DNA of 64,000 nucleotides from Amycolatopsis echigonensis (GTDB lineage: Bacteria; Actinomycetota; Actinomycetes; Mycobacteriales; Pseudonocardiaceae): NCBI RefSeq assembly GCF_014174495.1, contig NZ_JACJHR010000002.1:227499-291498 (forward strand). The letters are read 5' to 3'. The notes beneath the pieces are model-generated. The model was not told the DNA's origin. It did no database searches and saw only the letters and a program-made list of their open reading frames with translations. Numbering within the stretch: the first letter of the stretch is position 1; every line of letters begins with the position of its first letter. The position numbers were made by a program, and so were the translations under genes. This document shows, piece after piece, positions 40,223 to 48,692 of this stretch.

Positions 40223-41371
40223 CTATTCGGCCTTCGCCAGTTCGTGGGCCAGGACGTCGGCGAAGGTGAAGGTGCCGGTCGGCTGGTCGCCCTCGCCCAG
40301 GAGGTAGAGGCGCTTCACCGCGATGAGGATGCCCTCGGCCACGACGTCGCGGAAGGCGGGGTCGGCCAGGCGGGCGGCGTCGTCCGGGTTGGTCAGGTAG
40401 CCGATTTCCACGCGGACCGCGGGGCAGCGCGTGCGGGTGAAGATTTCCCACGTCTTGTAGTGCGTGCGACAGTCCAGCAGGCCGGTGCGCGCGGCGACTT
40501 CCCGCTGGATGAAGCCGGCCAGCAGCTCGCCGACGGTGGACGTCGTGCCGTTGCCGGTGCCGAAGTGGAAGCTCGCCACGCCCTGTGCGCGCGGCGACGG
40601 GTTGCCGTCGCTGTGCAGCGACAGGAACAGGTCCGCGCCGGCGTCGTTGGCGAACCGGGCGCGTTCGAAGTCCGTCGGGCTGTGGTTCGGGCCCCGGCTG
40701 ATCAGGGCCTCCATGCCGGTGGCCTGCATCCGGCCTTCGAGCCGCCGTGCCAGGTCCCAGGCGATGTCTGCTTCGCGCAGGCCGCCGGCGACCACACCGA
40801 GGTCCTCGCCGCCGTGGCCCGGGTCGATGACGATGCGCTTGCCGCGCAGACGCGGGCCGGCCTGGCGCACCTGCTCCTGCTCGCGCAGGAAGACCGGGCG
40901 GCCGCCGCGGGCGCGCGGCGACGACAGGCGGTGCAGTTCGCGGATCGTGGCCGGGCCGCAGATGCCGTCCGACGTCAGCCGCATGTCGCGCTGGAACGTG
41001 CGCAGCGCGCGTTCGGTCTGCGGGCCGAAATACCCGTCCGGGCGGCCCGCGTCGAAGCCCAGTTCGGTGAGCCGCTCCTGAAGAGTGAAAACGTCGTCGC
41101 CGTGCACCGGCGACGACAAAAGGTACTGGAGCGGGCGGCTCCCGAGGTGATAGCTGGCACCCTTGAGCGCCTGGTACGTCGCAGGGCCCACGACGCCGTC
41201 GGTGATGAGCCCGCGGCGCTGCTGGAACGCGCGCACGGCCTGCTCCACCGCGACGTCGAACGTGTTGTACCGCTCGGTCCCCGCCACCGGCGGGAGCAGA
41301 TCCATCCCGGCAAGGATCGACCTGATCTCGGCGACGTCGGGACCGGCGTCACCGCGGCGGAGTACCCGCAT
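40223..41371 (-). CDS. cwlM: CwlM-like N-acetylmuramoyl-L-alanine amidase family protein
   Basis: A 382-residue protein with two N-terminal peptidoglycan-binding repeats (about 5-70 with VGPATYQAL, and 85-150 with FGPQTERALRTFQRDM) and a C-terminal amidase_3 domain (about 175-375). Zn ligands and catalytic Glu all appear to be there: IDPGHGGED, LREADIAWDLA, LSLHSDG and VRVEIGYLTNP. No signal peptide is visible, as in mycobacterial CwlM, which is cytoplasmic and activates MurA when phosphorylated. The place after trxA is conserved. ATG 41371 begins at MRVLRRGD. The upstream 268 bases contain a hairpin (41,502-41,520). Confidence 0.88.
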   Translation of the reverse strand: MRVLRRGDAGPDVAEIRSILAGMDLLPPVAGTERYNTFDVAVEQAVRAFQQRRGLITDGVVGPATYQALKGASYHLGSRPLQYLLSSPVHGDDVFTLQERLTELGFDAGRPDGYFGPQTERALRTFQRDMRLTSDGICGPATIRELHRLSSPRARGGRPVFLREQEQVRQAGPRLRGKRIVIDPGHGGEDLGVVAGGLREADIAWDLARRLEGRMQATGMEALISRGPNHSPTDFERARFANDAGADLFLSLHSDGNPSPRAQGVASFHFGTGNGTTSTVGELLAGFIQREVAARTGLLDCRTHYKTWEIFTRTRCPAVRVEIGYLTNPDDAARLADPAFRDVVAEGILIAVKRLYLLGEGDQPTGTFTFADVLAHELAKAE

Positions 41372-41639
41372 GCACTCCTCGCTCTTCCTCAGGCACCGAA
41401 ACCGGCTCGATGCGAAACAGAAACTCGGGTAGGGGTGTACCCAGGCACCTATTGTGCCCTGTGAACTCTCGGTAAGGACGCAGGCCCGGTCGGTGCGCCA
41501 CGGGAGGAGTGCCTCCTCCCCGGACAGACACGCCGAGTGCACCTGCGCGCACACCCCCGTGCGGGTGGTTCCCGAACGTGCGAGAATCCGGACCGGCGAG
41601 TCGATCGCCGCTGGCCCGGGTTCTCAGCAGGTGGACCGC

Positions 41640-41963
41640 TCAGAGCACGTCAGCGAGATCCGACAGCAGCGCGGCCTTCGGCTTCGCGCCCACGATCTGC
41701 TTCACCGGCTTGCCGCCCTGGAACAGGATCAGCGTCGGAATCGACATCACCTGGTAGTCACGCGCCGTGTTCGGGTTCTCGTCGATGTCGAGCTTCGCGA
41801 CGGTGATCTTGTCGCCGTTTTCCTTCGCGATCTCCTCGAGCACCGGGGCGACCATCTTGCACGGCCCGCACCAGGTCGCCCAGAAGTCGACGAGAACGGG
41901 CTTCTCGCTGGTCAGGACGTCGTCCACGAACGACTTGTCGGTCACCTTCACGGGTTCGGACAT
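41640..41963 (-). CDS. trxA: Thioredoxin
   Basis: A 107-residue thioredoxin with active site WCGPCK and the cis-Pro in SIPTLILF. Reduces protein disulfides and is itself reduced by the adjacent TrxB. ATG 41963 (MSEPVKVTD) chosen; an earlier ATG at 41978 would add MKEQA, which is part of the ribosome-binding region (AAGGAG). 28 bases downstream of trxB, hence one operon. Confidence 0.95.
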   Translation of the reverse strand: MSEPVKVTDKSFVDDVLTSEKPVLVDFWATWCGPCKMVAPVLEEIAKENGDKITVAKLDIDENPNTARDYQVMSIPTLILFQGGKPVKQIVGAKPKAALLSDLADVL

Positions 41964-41991
41964 CGCTTGCTCCTTCAACTCGGTGGGAAAG

Positions 41992-42984
41992 TCAGTGCTC
42001 GCCGGCGCCGTAGCCGCCGCCGACCAGTTCCGGTGCTTCGTGCGCGTCGGCGTCGCCGTGCTCCGCCAGCCATCGTTCCGCGTCGATCGCCGCGCTGCAG
42101 CCGGAGCCGGCCGCGGTGATCGCCTGCCGGTAAGTGCGGTCCACCAGGTCGCCAGCGGCGAACACGCCCGGCAGGTTCGTGTAGGACGTGCGGCCCTGGG
42201 TGAGCACGTAGCCCTCTTCGTCCAGGTCCACCTGCCCGCGCACCAGCTCGCTGCGCGGGTCGTGGCCGATCGCGACGAAGAACCCGGTCACGTCGAGCGT
42301 CTTCTCCTCGCCGGACTTCGTGTCGCGCACCTTCAGGCCGGACACCGTCCCGTCGCCCTCGACGCCGGTGATCTGCGAGTTCAGCTGCCACTTGATCTTC
42401 TCGTTCGCACGGGCGCGCTCGAGCATGATCTTCGACGCCCGGAACTCGTCGCGGCGGTGCACGATCGTCACGGACTTGGCGAACTTCGTCAGGAACGTCG
42501 CCTCCTCCATCGCCGAGTCGCCGCCGCCGGCGACCGCGATGTCGTGGTCGCGGAAGAAGAAACCGTCACAGGTCGCACAGGCGGACACGCCGCGGCCCAG
42601 CAGCTCCTGCTCGCCCGGCACCTTCAGGTACCGCGCGGCGGCGCCCATGGCCAGGATGACGGCGCGCGCGGCGTAGCGCTTGCCGTTCGCGACGACGTAC
42701 TTCACGTCGCCGGTCAGCTCAAGCGACTCGACGTCCTCCGCGCGCAGCTCGGCCCCGAACCGCTCGGCCTGCTTGCGCATCTCCTCCATCAGGTCCGGAC
42801 CCTGGATCCCGTCGCGGAAGCCCGGGAAGTTCTCGACCTCAGTGGTGGTCATCAGCGCGCCGCCGAACTGCGTGCCCTCGAACACCAGCGGTTCCAGCTG
42901 TGCGCGAGCCGCGTAGACCGCTGCGGTGTAACCGGCAGGACCCGACCCGACGACGATCAGGTTCCTGATTTCCTCGGCAGCCAC
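41992..42984 (-). CDS. trxB: Thioredoxin reductase
   Basis: A 330-residue FAD/NADPH flavoenzyme of the low-molecular-weight type. FAD site [16 protein letters not shown], redox-active CATCDG (about 134-139), NADPH site [16 protein letters not shown] and C-terminal FAD motif [22 protein letters not shown] are all visible. GTG start. Supplies electrons to TrxA encoded just downstream. The C-terminal 20 residues are acidic and variable. Confidence 0.96.
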   Translation of the reverse strand: MAAEEIRNLIVVGSGPAGYTAAVYAARAQLEPLVFEGTQFGGALMTTTEVENFPGFRDGIQGPDLMEEMRKQAERFGAELRAEDVESLELTGDVKYVVANGKRYAARAVILAMGAAARYLKVPGEQELLGRGVSACATCDGFFFRDHDIAVAGGGDSAMEEATFLTKFAKSVTIVHRRDEFRASKIMLERARANEKIKWQLNSQITGVEGDGTVSGLKVRDTKSGEEKTLDVTGFFVAIGHDPRSELVRGQVDLDEEGYVLTQGRTSYTNLPGVFAAGDLVDRTYRQAITAAGSGCSAAIDAERWLAEHGDADAHEAPELVGGGYGAGEH

Positions 42985-43079
42985 CCGTCAACCCTCCGCT
43001 CGTAGTGACCTGTGCTCCAGGCTCAACACGATCGTAGGTGGAGGTGTTCCCGGCGGTGACGCCCGCTACGTCCGGGCCG

Positions 43080-43877
43080 CTACTTCTTGCCGACCACCTT
43101 GTCGAACAGCTTGTCCGGGTTCCCCGGTCCGCAGTCCGCGCCGAACGCGACCAGCCGGAACTGCGCGAGCTTGCCGGTGGTGTAGATCGCCACCACGCCG
43201 GGCTTGCCCTCGACGGTCACCGGCCGCACGCCTTCCGGCCGCACCGCCGGGTCCATCCCGGCCGCGGCGACGCACGCGTCGAACCTCTTCGAGTCCTGCA
43301 GCGGGCCGTAGTTCCGCACGCCGAGGCCGCCGCCCAGCAGAGCTTCCGCACCACTGCCGTCGCTGCCGACGGTCGGGCCGCCGACCGCGGACGGTGCGGG
43401 CGCGGCCACGCCGGGCGTATCCGTCTTGGTCGTACCGGGAATCGACAGCGTGATGGCCACCGCGGCGGCCGCGGCGGCGGTCAGGATCCCGGCTCCCCAG
43501 CCGAGCTGCCGGTTCCGCCGTTTCCGCGCCGCCGACAGGTCCACCACCGGCGCGACCGGGTGCTCAGCAGGCCCCGGCGCGGTCGCCGGAAACGTCGCCT
43601 CCTGCCGGGCCGCCGACTCCGCGGCGAGCGCGGCGTCGAGCCTGGCCGCGAACTCGGCGGGCATCGGCGGGGCCGGTTCCGCCGCGAGCGCGGACAGGTC
43701 GGCGGTGGTCGCCTCGAGGGCCTCGATGATCGCGCGCGCCTCCGGATCCGCGTTCACCCGCGGCCAGAGCTGAGCTGCCTCCCGGTCGTCGAGGACCCCG
43801 GCGTGGAGGTCGGCGAGCAGGTCGACAGACCAGGGCGGCCCGATGGTTCCGCCTGCCCCCCGGCTCTCGTCCGTCAT
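43080..43877 (-). CDS. Membrane anti-sigma factor for SigM
   Basis: A 265-residue single-pass membrane protein. The N-terminal about 100 residues are cytoplasmic (DLLADLHAGVLDDREAAQLWP, an anti-sigma-like helical start), one hydrophobic segment (LGWGAGILTAAAAAAVAITLSI) lies near 127-148, and the extracytoplasmic part carries Cys in FDACVAAAG and ADCGPG which may form a disulfide. Its ATG overlaps the sigM stop by 4 bases, the standard sigma/anti-sigma arrangement, matching RsmA of mycobacteria. Presumed to hold SigM inactive until an envelope or thiol signal. Confidence 0.87.
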   Translation of the reverse strand: MTDESRGAGGTIGPPWSVDLLADLHAGVLDDREAAQLWPRVNADPEARAIIEALEATTADLSALAAEPAPPMPAEFAARLDAALAAESAARQEATFPATAPGPAEHPVAPVVDLSAARKRRNRQLGWGAGILTAAAAAAVAITLSIPGTTKTDTPGVAAPAPSAVGGPTVGSDGSGAEALLGGGLGVRNYGPLQDSKRFDACVAAAGMDPAVRPEGVRPVTVEGKPGVVAIYTTGKLAQFRLVAFGADCGPGNPDKLFDKVVGKK

Positions 43878-44539
43878 CGTCCCTCCCCGTTCCCCGGCGA
43901 GCGCTGGGCCCGCCCGGCACTCCGGGACCCCTCCGAAGTGGCGTGCTTGCGTTTGCTTTCGTTAGTTGGGACGCCGCCACCGCCGTCCGGGTTCCGCAGA
44001 TGCCCGAGAACCTTCGCGAGTTTTCCCCGCCCGCGCGCGCACCGGCTTTTGACCGTGCCCTCGGCGATGCCGAGCATTTTCGCGGTCTCGGCCACCGAAT
44101 AGCCCTCGACGTCGACGAGCAGGATCGGCGCGCGCTGGTCCTCCGGCAGCTCGTCGAGCGCCTTGCGGACCAGCAGGCTGGTTTCCTTCTCCGCCATCGA
44201 ATCGCCGGGCGCGGCCGGTTCGTTGAACTCCCCGGTCTCGGGCAACGGCACCGTCGGCCGGGCCTGCCTGCGGCGGATCCGGTCGAGGCACGCGTTCACC
44301 ACGATCCGGTGCAGCCAGGTCGTGACCTGCGACTCCGCGCGGAACTTGCCCGCCGCGCGGAAGGCCGAGATGAACGCCTCCTGCAGCGCGTCCGACGCCT
44401 CTTCCGGATCGCGCAGCGTGCGCAGCGCTACCGCCCACATGCGGTCTCGATGCCGCCGGACCAGTTCACTGAACGCATGCGGATCGCCCGCGGCGTGTGC
44501 CGCGATCAGATCCGCATCCGTGGGAGCTGCAGCCGTCAC
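43874..44539 (-). CDS. sigM: ECF sigma factor SigM
   Basis: A 221-residue extracytoplasmic-function sigma factor. Region 2 shows DALQEAFISAFRAAGKFR and VTTWLHRIVVNACLDRIRRR; region 4 shows ILLVDVEGYSVAETAKMLGIAEGTVKSRCARGR in the expected order (only the motif GIAEGTVKSR need be noted). A Lys/Arg/Ser-rich C-terminal extension of about 35 residues follows. GTG start at 44539. It precedes its anti-sigma factor with a 4-base overlap and lies next to trxB-trxA, so thiol or envelope stress control is plausible. Confidence 0.94.
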   Translation of the reverse strand: MTAAAPTDADLIAAHAAGDPHAFSELVRRHRDRMWAVALRTLRDPEEASDALQEAFISAFRAAGKFRAESQVTTWLHRIVVNACLDRIRRRQARPTVPLPETGEFNEPAAPGDSMAEKETSLLVRKALDELPEDQRAPILLVDVEGYSVAETAKMLGIAEGTVKSRCARGRGKLAKVLGHLRNPDGGGGVPTNESKRKHATSEGSRSAGRAQRSPGNGEGR

Positions 44540-44570
44540 CCGGCAGAGCCTACTGAGTCGTGCGCGCAGC

Positions 44571-46172
44571 TCACGCCGCAGGCAGGAAGCTCAGTTCTCC
44601 GATCTGGCTCTCGAAGCCGTTGCCGCCGTTGTCGCCCAGCTGGGTGATCCAGACGATGAAGTACTGGCTTTGCGTCGGCTGCTGCAGGGTGATCGTGGTG
44701 TCCGGCCCGTTCAGGTCGCCGCTTCCGACCACCTTGGTGTCGTCGAGCTGCGGGTTCTTGCTGTCCGCCGACCGGATCTCGACCTTCGTGCCCGGGCTGT
44801 CCGCGCTGATCTTCACCTGCGCGAGGTTCACCGGGTTGTCGAACGAGACCGCGATGCCGACGCCGGGCTTCAGCGCGGGCAGCTGCTGCTGGTACTGGTC
44901 GGTTTTCCAGATCGTGCCCGGGTCGCCGTCAATCGTGTTCTTCACCCGGCCCGGGTTGTCGCCCGAGCCCTCCGGGTTGTACAGCGAGGCCGACTTCGGA
45001 GCCACCGGATCGCCGACCTTCGGGCTCGCCGGCTGCTGGTTCGCCGGCGGCGGGGCCTGGTTGCCCGGTTTGGCCGGGGCCGAACTGCCGGGCGGGGCCG
45101 CGACGTTGATCGTGGGACCGGTCGGCTTGCCGTCGCCCTGGAACAGGTTGATCAGCATCAGCCCGCCCCACGCGAGGATCACCACGGTGGCCACCACCAG
45201 CACGGTGACGCCGAAGGCCAGCTTCCGCCGCCGCGCGACGTCCTTCACCGGCTTCTTCGTGGTCCAGATCGTGCCGTCGGGATCCGCCGCCGCTTCGTCC
45301 TTGCCGACCGCGTTGATCAGCTGGGTGCGTTCCTCGTGCTCGGCGACCTGGCCGAGCACGCGCAGGATGGCCGAGCTGGTGCGGATCCCGCCGCTGCCGC
45401 CGTCCTCGATCGTGCGCACGGCCAGCGAGGACAGCTCCGGCGGCACCGCGGGCACCAGCGACCGCGGCGGCACCACGTGCCCCTGCGGGGTGAGCGGGGC
45501 CGCGGGGATCGCGGGCGGTCCGCCCGGCAGCGCCCAGCGTCCGGTGAGCAGCAGGTACAGCACCGCGCCGAGCGCCTTGACGTCATCGCGGAGCGTGGCT
45601 TCCGGCAACGGGCCGGGGAAGGCGAGCTTGAGCGCGCCGCCCGGGGTGAGCCGCAGCCGCTGCGGGTGGTCGAGGCCGAGGACGAGGCCGTTCTGGTGGG
45701 CGTGGTCGACGGCTTCCGCGAGCGCCTGCACCATCCGCGCGGCCGCGGCAGGGGCCACCGGCCGCTGCGCGACCAGGTCCACCAGGTCACTGCCCTTGGT
45801 CCACTCCGCCACCACGACACCGAGCAGTCCCTCGCTGGAGGTGACGCCGCTGCCGAGACTGAGCACGTCCAGCACCCGCGCGACGCCGCCGTGCCCGAAC
45901 TTGGACGCGTGCGCGGCCCGTTCCAGGGTGCGCCGGGCCTGCCGCGCCGCTTCCGGATCGGCCGGATCGCCGACCAGCAGCGTCAGTGCGACGTCCCGTT
46001 TGAGCTGCCCGTCCCGCGCGCGCCAGAGGTGCGCGGCGGCCCGCTCGTCTACGCCGAACTGGGCAAGCAGGCGATACCGGCCGTCCCCTACGACGCGTCC
46101 GGGCGCGAGCGATCCGCCCCGGGCGCGAATGCCCGCGGCGTCCCCCGCCTGCTCGCTTCGTCTCGTGTCCAC
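44571..46172 (-). CDS. Membrane pseudokinase with extracellular discoidin-like domain
   Basis: A 533-residue protein. Residues about 28-275 follow the protein-kinase fold (GRYRLLAQFG as glycine-rich start, VVAEWTKGSDLVDLV, VDHAHQNGLVLGLDHPQRL), but the catalytic-loop HRD and the DFG motif are missing (HAHQNGLVLGLDHPQ and LTPGGALKLAFPG instead), so it is a pseudokinase. A membrane helix (FGVTVLVVATVVILAWGGL) lies near 317-337, and the C-terminal 140 residues resemble a discoidin/F5-8 type C domain (NTIDGDPGTIWKTD, the typical 'DGDxxTxW'). In mycobacteria this module is fused to MurJ (MviN) and recruits FhaA after phosphorylation; here it is a separate gene just downstream of murJ. GTG start. 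Confidence 0.85.
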   Translation of the reverse strand: MDTRRSEQAGDAAGIRARGGSLAPGRVVGDGRYRLLAQFGVDERAAAHLWRARDGQLKRDVALTLLVGDPADPEAARQARRTLERAAHASKFGHGGVARVLDVLSLGSGVTSSEGLLGVVVAEWTKGSDLVDLVAQRPVAPAAAARMVQALAEAVDHAHQNGLVLGLDHPQRLRLTPGGALKLAFPGPLPEATLRDDVKALGAVLYLLLTGRWALPGGPPAIPAAPLTPQGHVVPPRSLVPAVPPELSSLAVRTIEDGGSGGIRTSSAILRVLGQVAEHEERTQLINAVGKDEAAADPDGTIWTTKKPVKDVARRRKLAFGVTVLVVATVVILAWGGLMLINLFQGDGKPTGPTINVAAPPGSSAPAKPGNQAPPPANQQPASPKVGDPVAPKSASLYNPEGSGDNPGRVKNTIDGDPGTIWKTDQYQQQLPALKPGVGIAVSFDNPVNLAQVKISADSPGTKVEIRSADSKNPQLDDTKVVGSGDLNGPDTTITLQQPTQSQYFIVWITQLGDNGGNGFESQIGELSFLPAA

Positions 46173-46251
46173 GCTCTCTCCCGCTTCGCTCCCGGCACCG
46201 AGGGTACCCGGATCATCAGCCGTAGAAGCGTCGTGAGTCGTGAATCAATCG

Positions 46252-48675
46252 TTACCCGCGCTTGATCAATCGGGTGAATCTCGATGTTACGGGCTTCAGC
46301 TCCTCGACCTTCAGCGCCATGAGCACCCCGAACGAGACCGCGATCCCGACGATTCCCTGCAGGATGAGCTCGATCCAGGCGTGCGGAACCGGGCCGAGCG
46401 ACGAGGGCACGATCAGCCCGACGACCCACGCGGCCCCGACCCCCAGAACGCTCGCCACGACCGTGAACAGGATCACCCCGATCACCCGCTTGCTGCGCAG
46501 GTTGCCGAGCGTCACCCACAGCCACACCTGGCCGAGCATCGCGCCGATCACGTAGGTCAGCGCGTTCACCATCATCACGCCGAGCACGATGTTCTCCGGG
46601 TTCAGCAGCACCGGGCACAAGAACAGCAGCGGCACCTTGACCACGGTCATCACGATCATGATCAACGTCGGCGTGCGGGCGTCCTTCATCGCGTAGAACA
46701 CCCGCATCTGGAGCATCACCAGCGCGTACGGCAGCAGCGCGAACGCGGTGATGGCCAGCGCCTGGCCCATCCGCTCGGCGTTCCCCAGCGGTCCCTTGCC
46801 GATCGCGAACAGCGCGACGCCCATCGAGGTGCCGACGATCGTCATCACCGCGGAGATCGGCACGAGCGTGACCGTGGAGATCCGCGAGGCGTATGACAGA
46901 TCGCTGACCAGCTTCTTCGTGTCGCCGTCGGCGGCGGCGCGGCTCAACCGCGGCATGATCGCGGTCAGCAGCGAGACCCCGAGCACGCCGTAGGGCAGCT
47001 GGAACAGCAGCCACGCGTAGTTGTAGGCGGTGACCCCGCCCGAGGTGCCCTTGGTGAGCACCCGGGTGGTGATCGTGAGGCCGATCTGGCTGACCGCGAC
47101 GTAGCCGACGACCCACAGCGCCAGCCCGCCGAACTCCTTCATCCGGCTGTCCAGGCCCCAGCGCCAGCGCGGGCGGAAGCCCGACCGCAGCAGCGGCGGG
47201 ATCAGCATGAGCGCCTGGGCGGCGATGCCGCCGGTGACGCCGAGGCCGAGGGTGAGCACCTTCGGATCGGTGATCGCGGGGTGGTCGACGTCGATCGATC
47301 CGGGCATCAGCCACACCACGAGGATGGTGAAGATGACCACCAGGTTGTTGATCACCGGCGCCCACGCGGTCGGCCCGAACACGTGCTTGGCGTTCAGCAT
47401 CGCCGAGACCAGCGCGAACACACCGTAGAAGAAGATCTCCGGCAGTAGCAGATAGGCGAACGCCGTGGTCAGGCCCGCGCTCGCCTGCCCGGACGAATCG
47501 ATGTACAGCGAGGTGAACGCGGGTGCCGCGATCACCGCTATCACGGTGCCGATGAACAGCACGGTGACGCCGGTGGTCAGCAGCCGTTGCGCGTAGGCCT
47601 GGCCGTGGTCCGGATCGTCCTGCGAACGCACCAGCAGCGGCACCACCACGCTGGTGAGCACGCCGCCGAGAAGCAGCTCGAAGATGATGTTCGGCATCGT
47701 GTTCGCGACGTTGAACGAGTCGGTCGCGACCCCGGAACCGATCGCCGCGACCAGCAGCACCTTCCACAGGAAGCCGGTGATCCGGCTGATCAGCGACGCG
47801 ATCGCCATCCGCCCGGAGGCCTTGGCGACCGAGGGGCCCTCGTCCTTGGGCTGCTCGGGAGCCTCGGCCGGACGCGCGAGCGGTGCGTCCTTGACCCGCG
47901 GCATGACCTGGGTGGCCAGCGCGTCGTACGGGCGCAGGACGTCCGGGTCGGCGGTCGGCCAGCGCGAGGGGGCCGCCAGCGGGACGCCGGCGGTGCGCGG
48001 GATGAACCGGGTGGCGTCCGGGTCCCGCATCGCCTCTTCCTGCCACGGCCGGATCGGCGTGCCGGGACGCGGGCCGCGGCCGCGATGCACCGGCGGCTGC
48101 GGGCCCGGCACGTTGGCGGGCGGCGGCGTCGGCTGCGGAAGCTGGCCGCGGTTCGGCGGCTGGTTCGCCGGCGGGAGCGGTTGCGGACCCGACGGCGGGA
48201 GTTGCTGCGGGCCGGACGGCGGCCCGGACGGCCGCGGCGGGGGCGGCTTGCGCACCGGCGGCATCGCGGCCCTGGTCGGGACCGGACGCGGCTGGCCGTT
48301 CGGCGGCGGGACGCGGCGCGGCGCGCGCTCCCGGGGTTCGCGGGGTTCGGCGCCGCGCGGGTCGATCCGGCGCGGCTGGGCCCGGTCAGCGGGCGGACGT
48401 TCGTCGGGCAGCGGCATCCGCCGGGTGCCGTTGGGCGGCGGCTGCCTGCGCTCGGCGGGCGGCGGCGGAGGGGGCGGCTGGCGACGGGCGTCCCTCACCG
48501 CGCGGCGAGGCTGGTCGCTCCGCCTCGGCGCCGCGTCGTCCCGCCGGGGACGACCCGCACGCTCGGGTGGTTGACCCGGCTCTTTGTCCAACGCGTGCCC
48601 AATCCTCGGCGGTCCCCTGGTTCCCTGCCATTGTGGCAGCGCCGACCCAGGGTAATCGGGAACGGGCGCGAGCAC
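46252..48675 (-). CDS. murJ: Lipid II flippase MurJ (MviN)
   Basis: A roughly 807-residue MOP-superfamily protein which moves lipid II across the membrane for peptidoglycan synthesis. The core (about residues 290-805) has about 14 membrane helices beginning after MAIASLISRITGFLWK and includes FNVANTMPNIIFELLLGGV, the MurJ hallmark. The first about 210 residues are a very Pro/Arg-rich cytoplasmic extension, longer than usual. The start is uncertain; GTG 48675 has AAGGGGG just upstream and is the first option after the upstream stop at 48693. The pseudokinase that mycobacteria fuse to its C-terminus is encoded separately 80 bases downstream. Confidence 0.9.
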   Translation of the reverse strand: MLAPVPDYPGSALPQWQGTRGPPRIGHALDKEPGQPPERAGRPRRDDAAPRRSDQPRRAVRDARRQPPPPPPPAERRQPPPNGTRRMPLPDERPPADRAQPRRIDPRGAEPREPRERAPRRVPPPNGQPRPVPTRAAMPPVRKPPPPRPSGPPSGPQQLPPSGPQPLPPANQPPNRGQLPQPTPPPANVPGPQPPVHRGRGPRPGTPIRPWQEEAMRDPDATRFIPRTAGVPLAAPSRWPTADPDVLRPYDALATQVMPRVKDAPLARPAEAPEQPKDEGPSVAKASGRMAIASLISRITGFLWKVLLVAAIGSGVATDSFNVANTMPNIIFELLLGGVLTSVVVPLLVRSQDDPDHGQAYAQRLLTTGVTVLFIGTVIAVIAAPAFTSLYIDSSGQASAGLTTAFAYLLLPEIFFYGVFALVSAMLNAKHVFGPTAWAPVINNLVVIFTILVVWLMPGSIDVDHPAITDPKVLTLGLGVTGGIAAQALMLIPPLLRSGFRPRWRWGLDSRMKEFGGLALWVVGYVAVSQIGLTITTRVLTKGTSGGVTAYNYAWLLFQLPYGVLGVSLLTAIMPRLSRAAADGDTKKLVSDLSYASRISTVTLVPISAVMTIVGTSMGVALFAIGKGPLGNAERMGQALAITAFALLPYALVMLQMRVFYAMKDARTPTLIMIVMTVVKVPLLFLCPVLLNPENIVLGVMMVNALTYVIGAMLGQVWLWVTLGNLRSKRVIGVILFTVVASVLGVGAAWVVGLIVPSSLGPVPHAWIELILQGIVGIAVSFGVLMALKVEELKPVTSRFTRLIKRG

Positions 48676-48692
48676 CCGCCCCCTTGCGGATG

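Noticed and set aside
44571..46172. An active Ser/Thr protein kinase
   Set aside because: The catalytic-loop HRD and the DFG motif are both missing.
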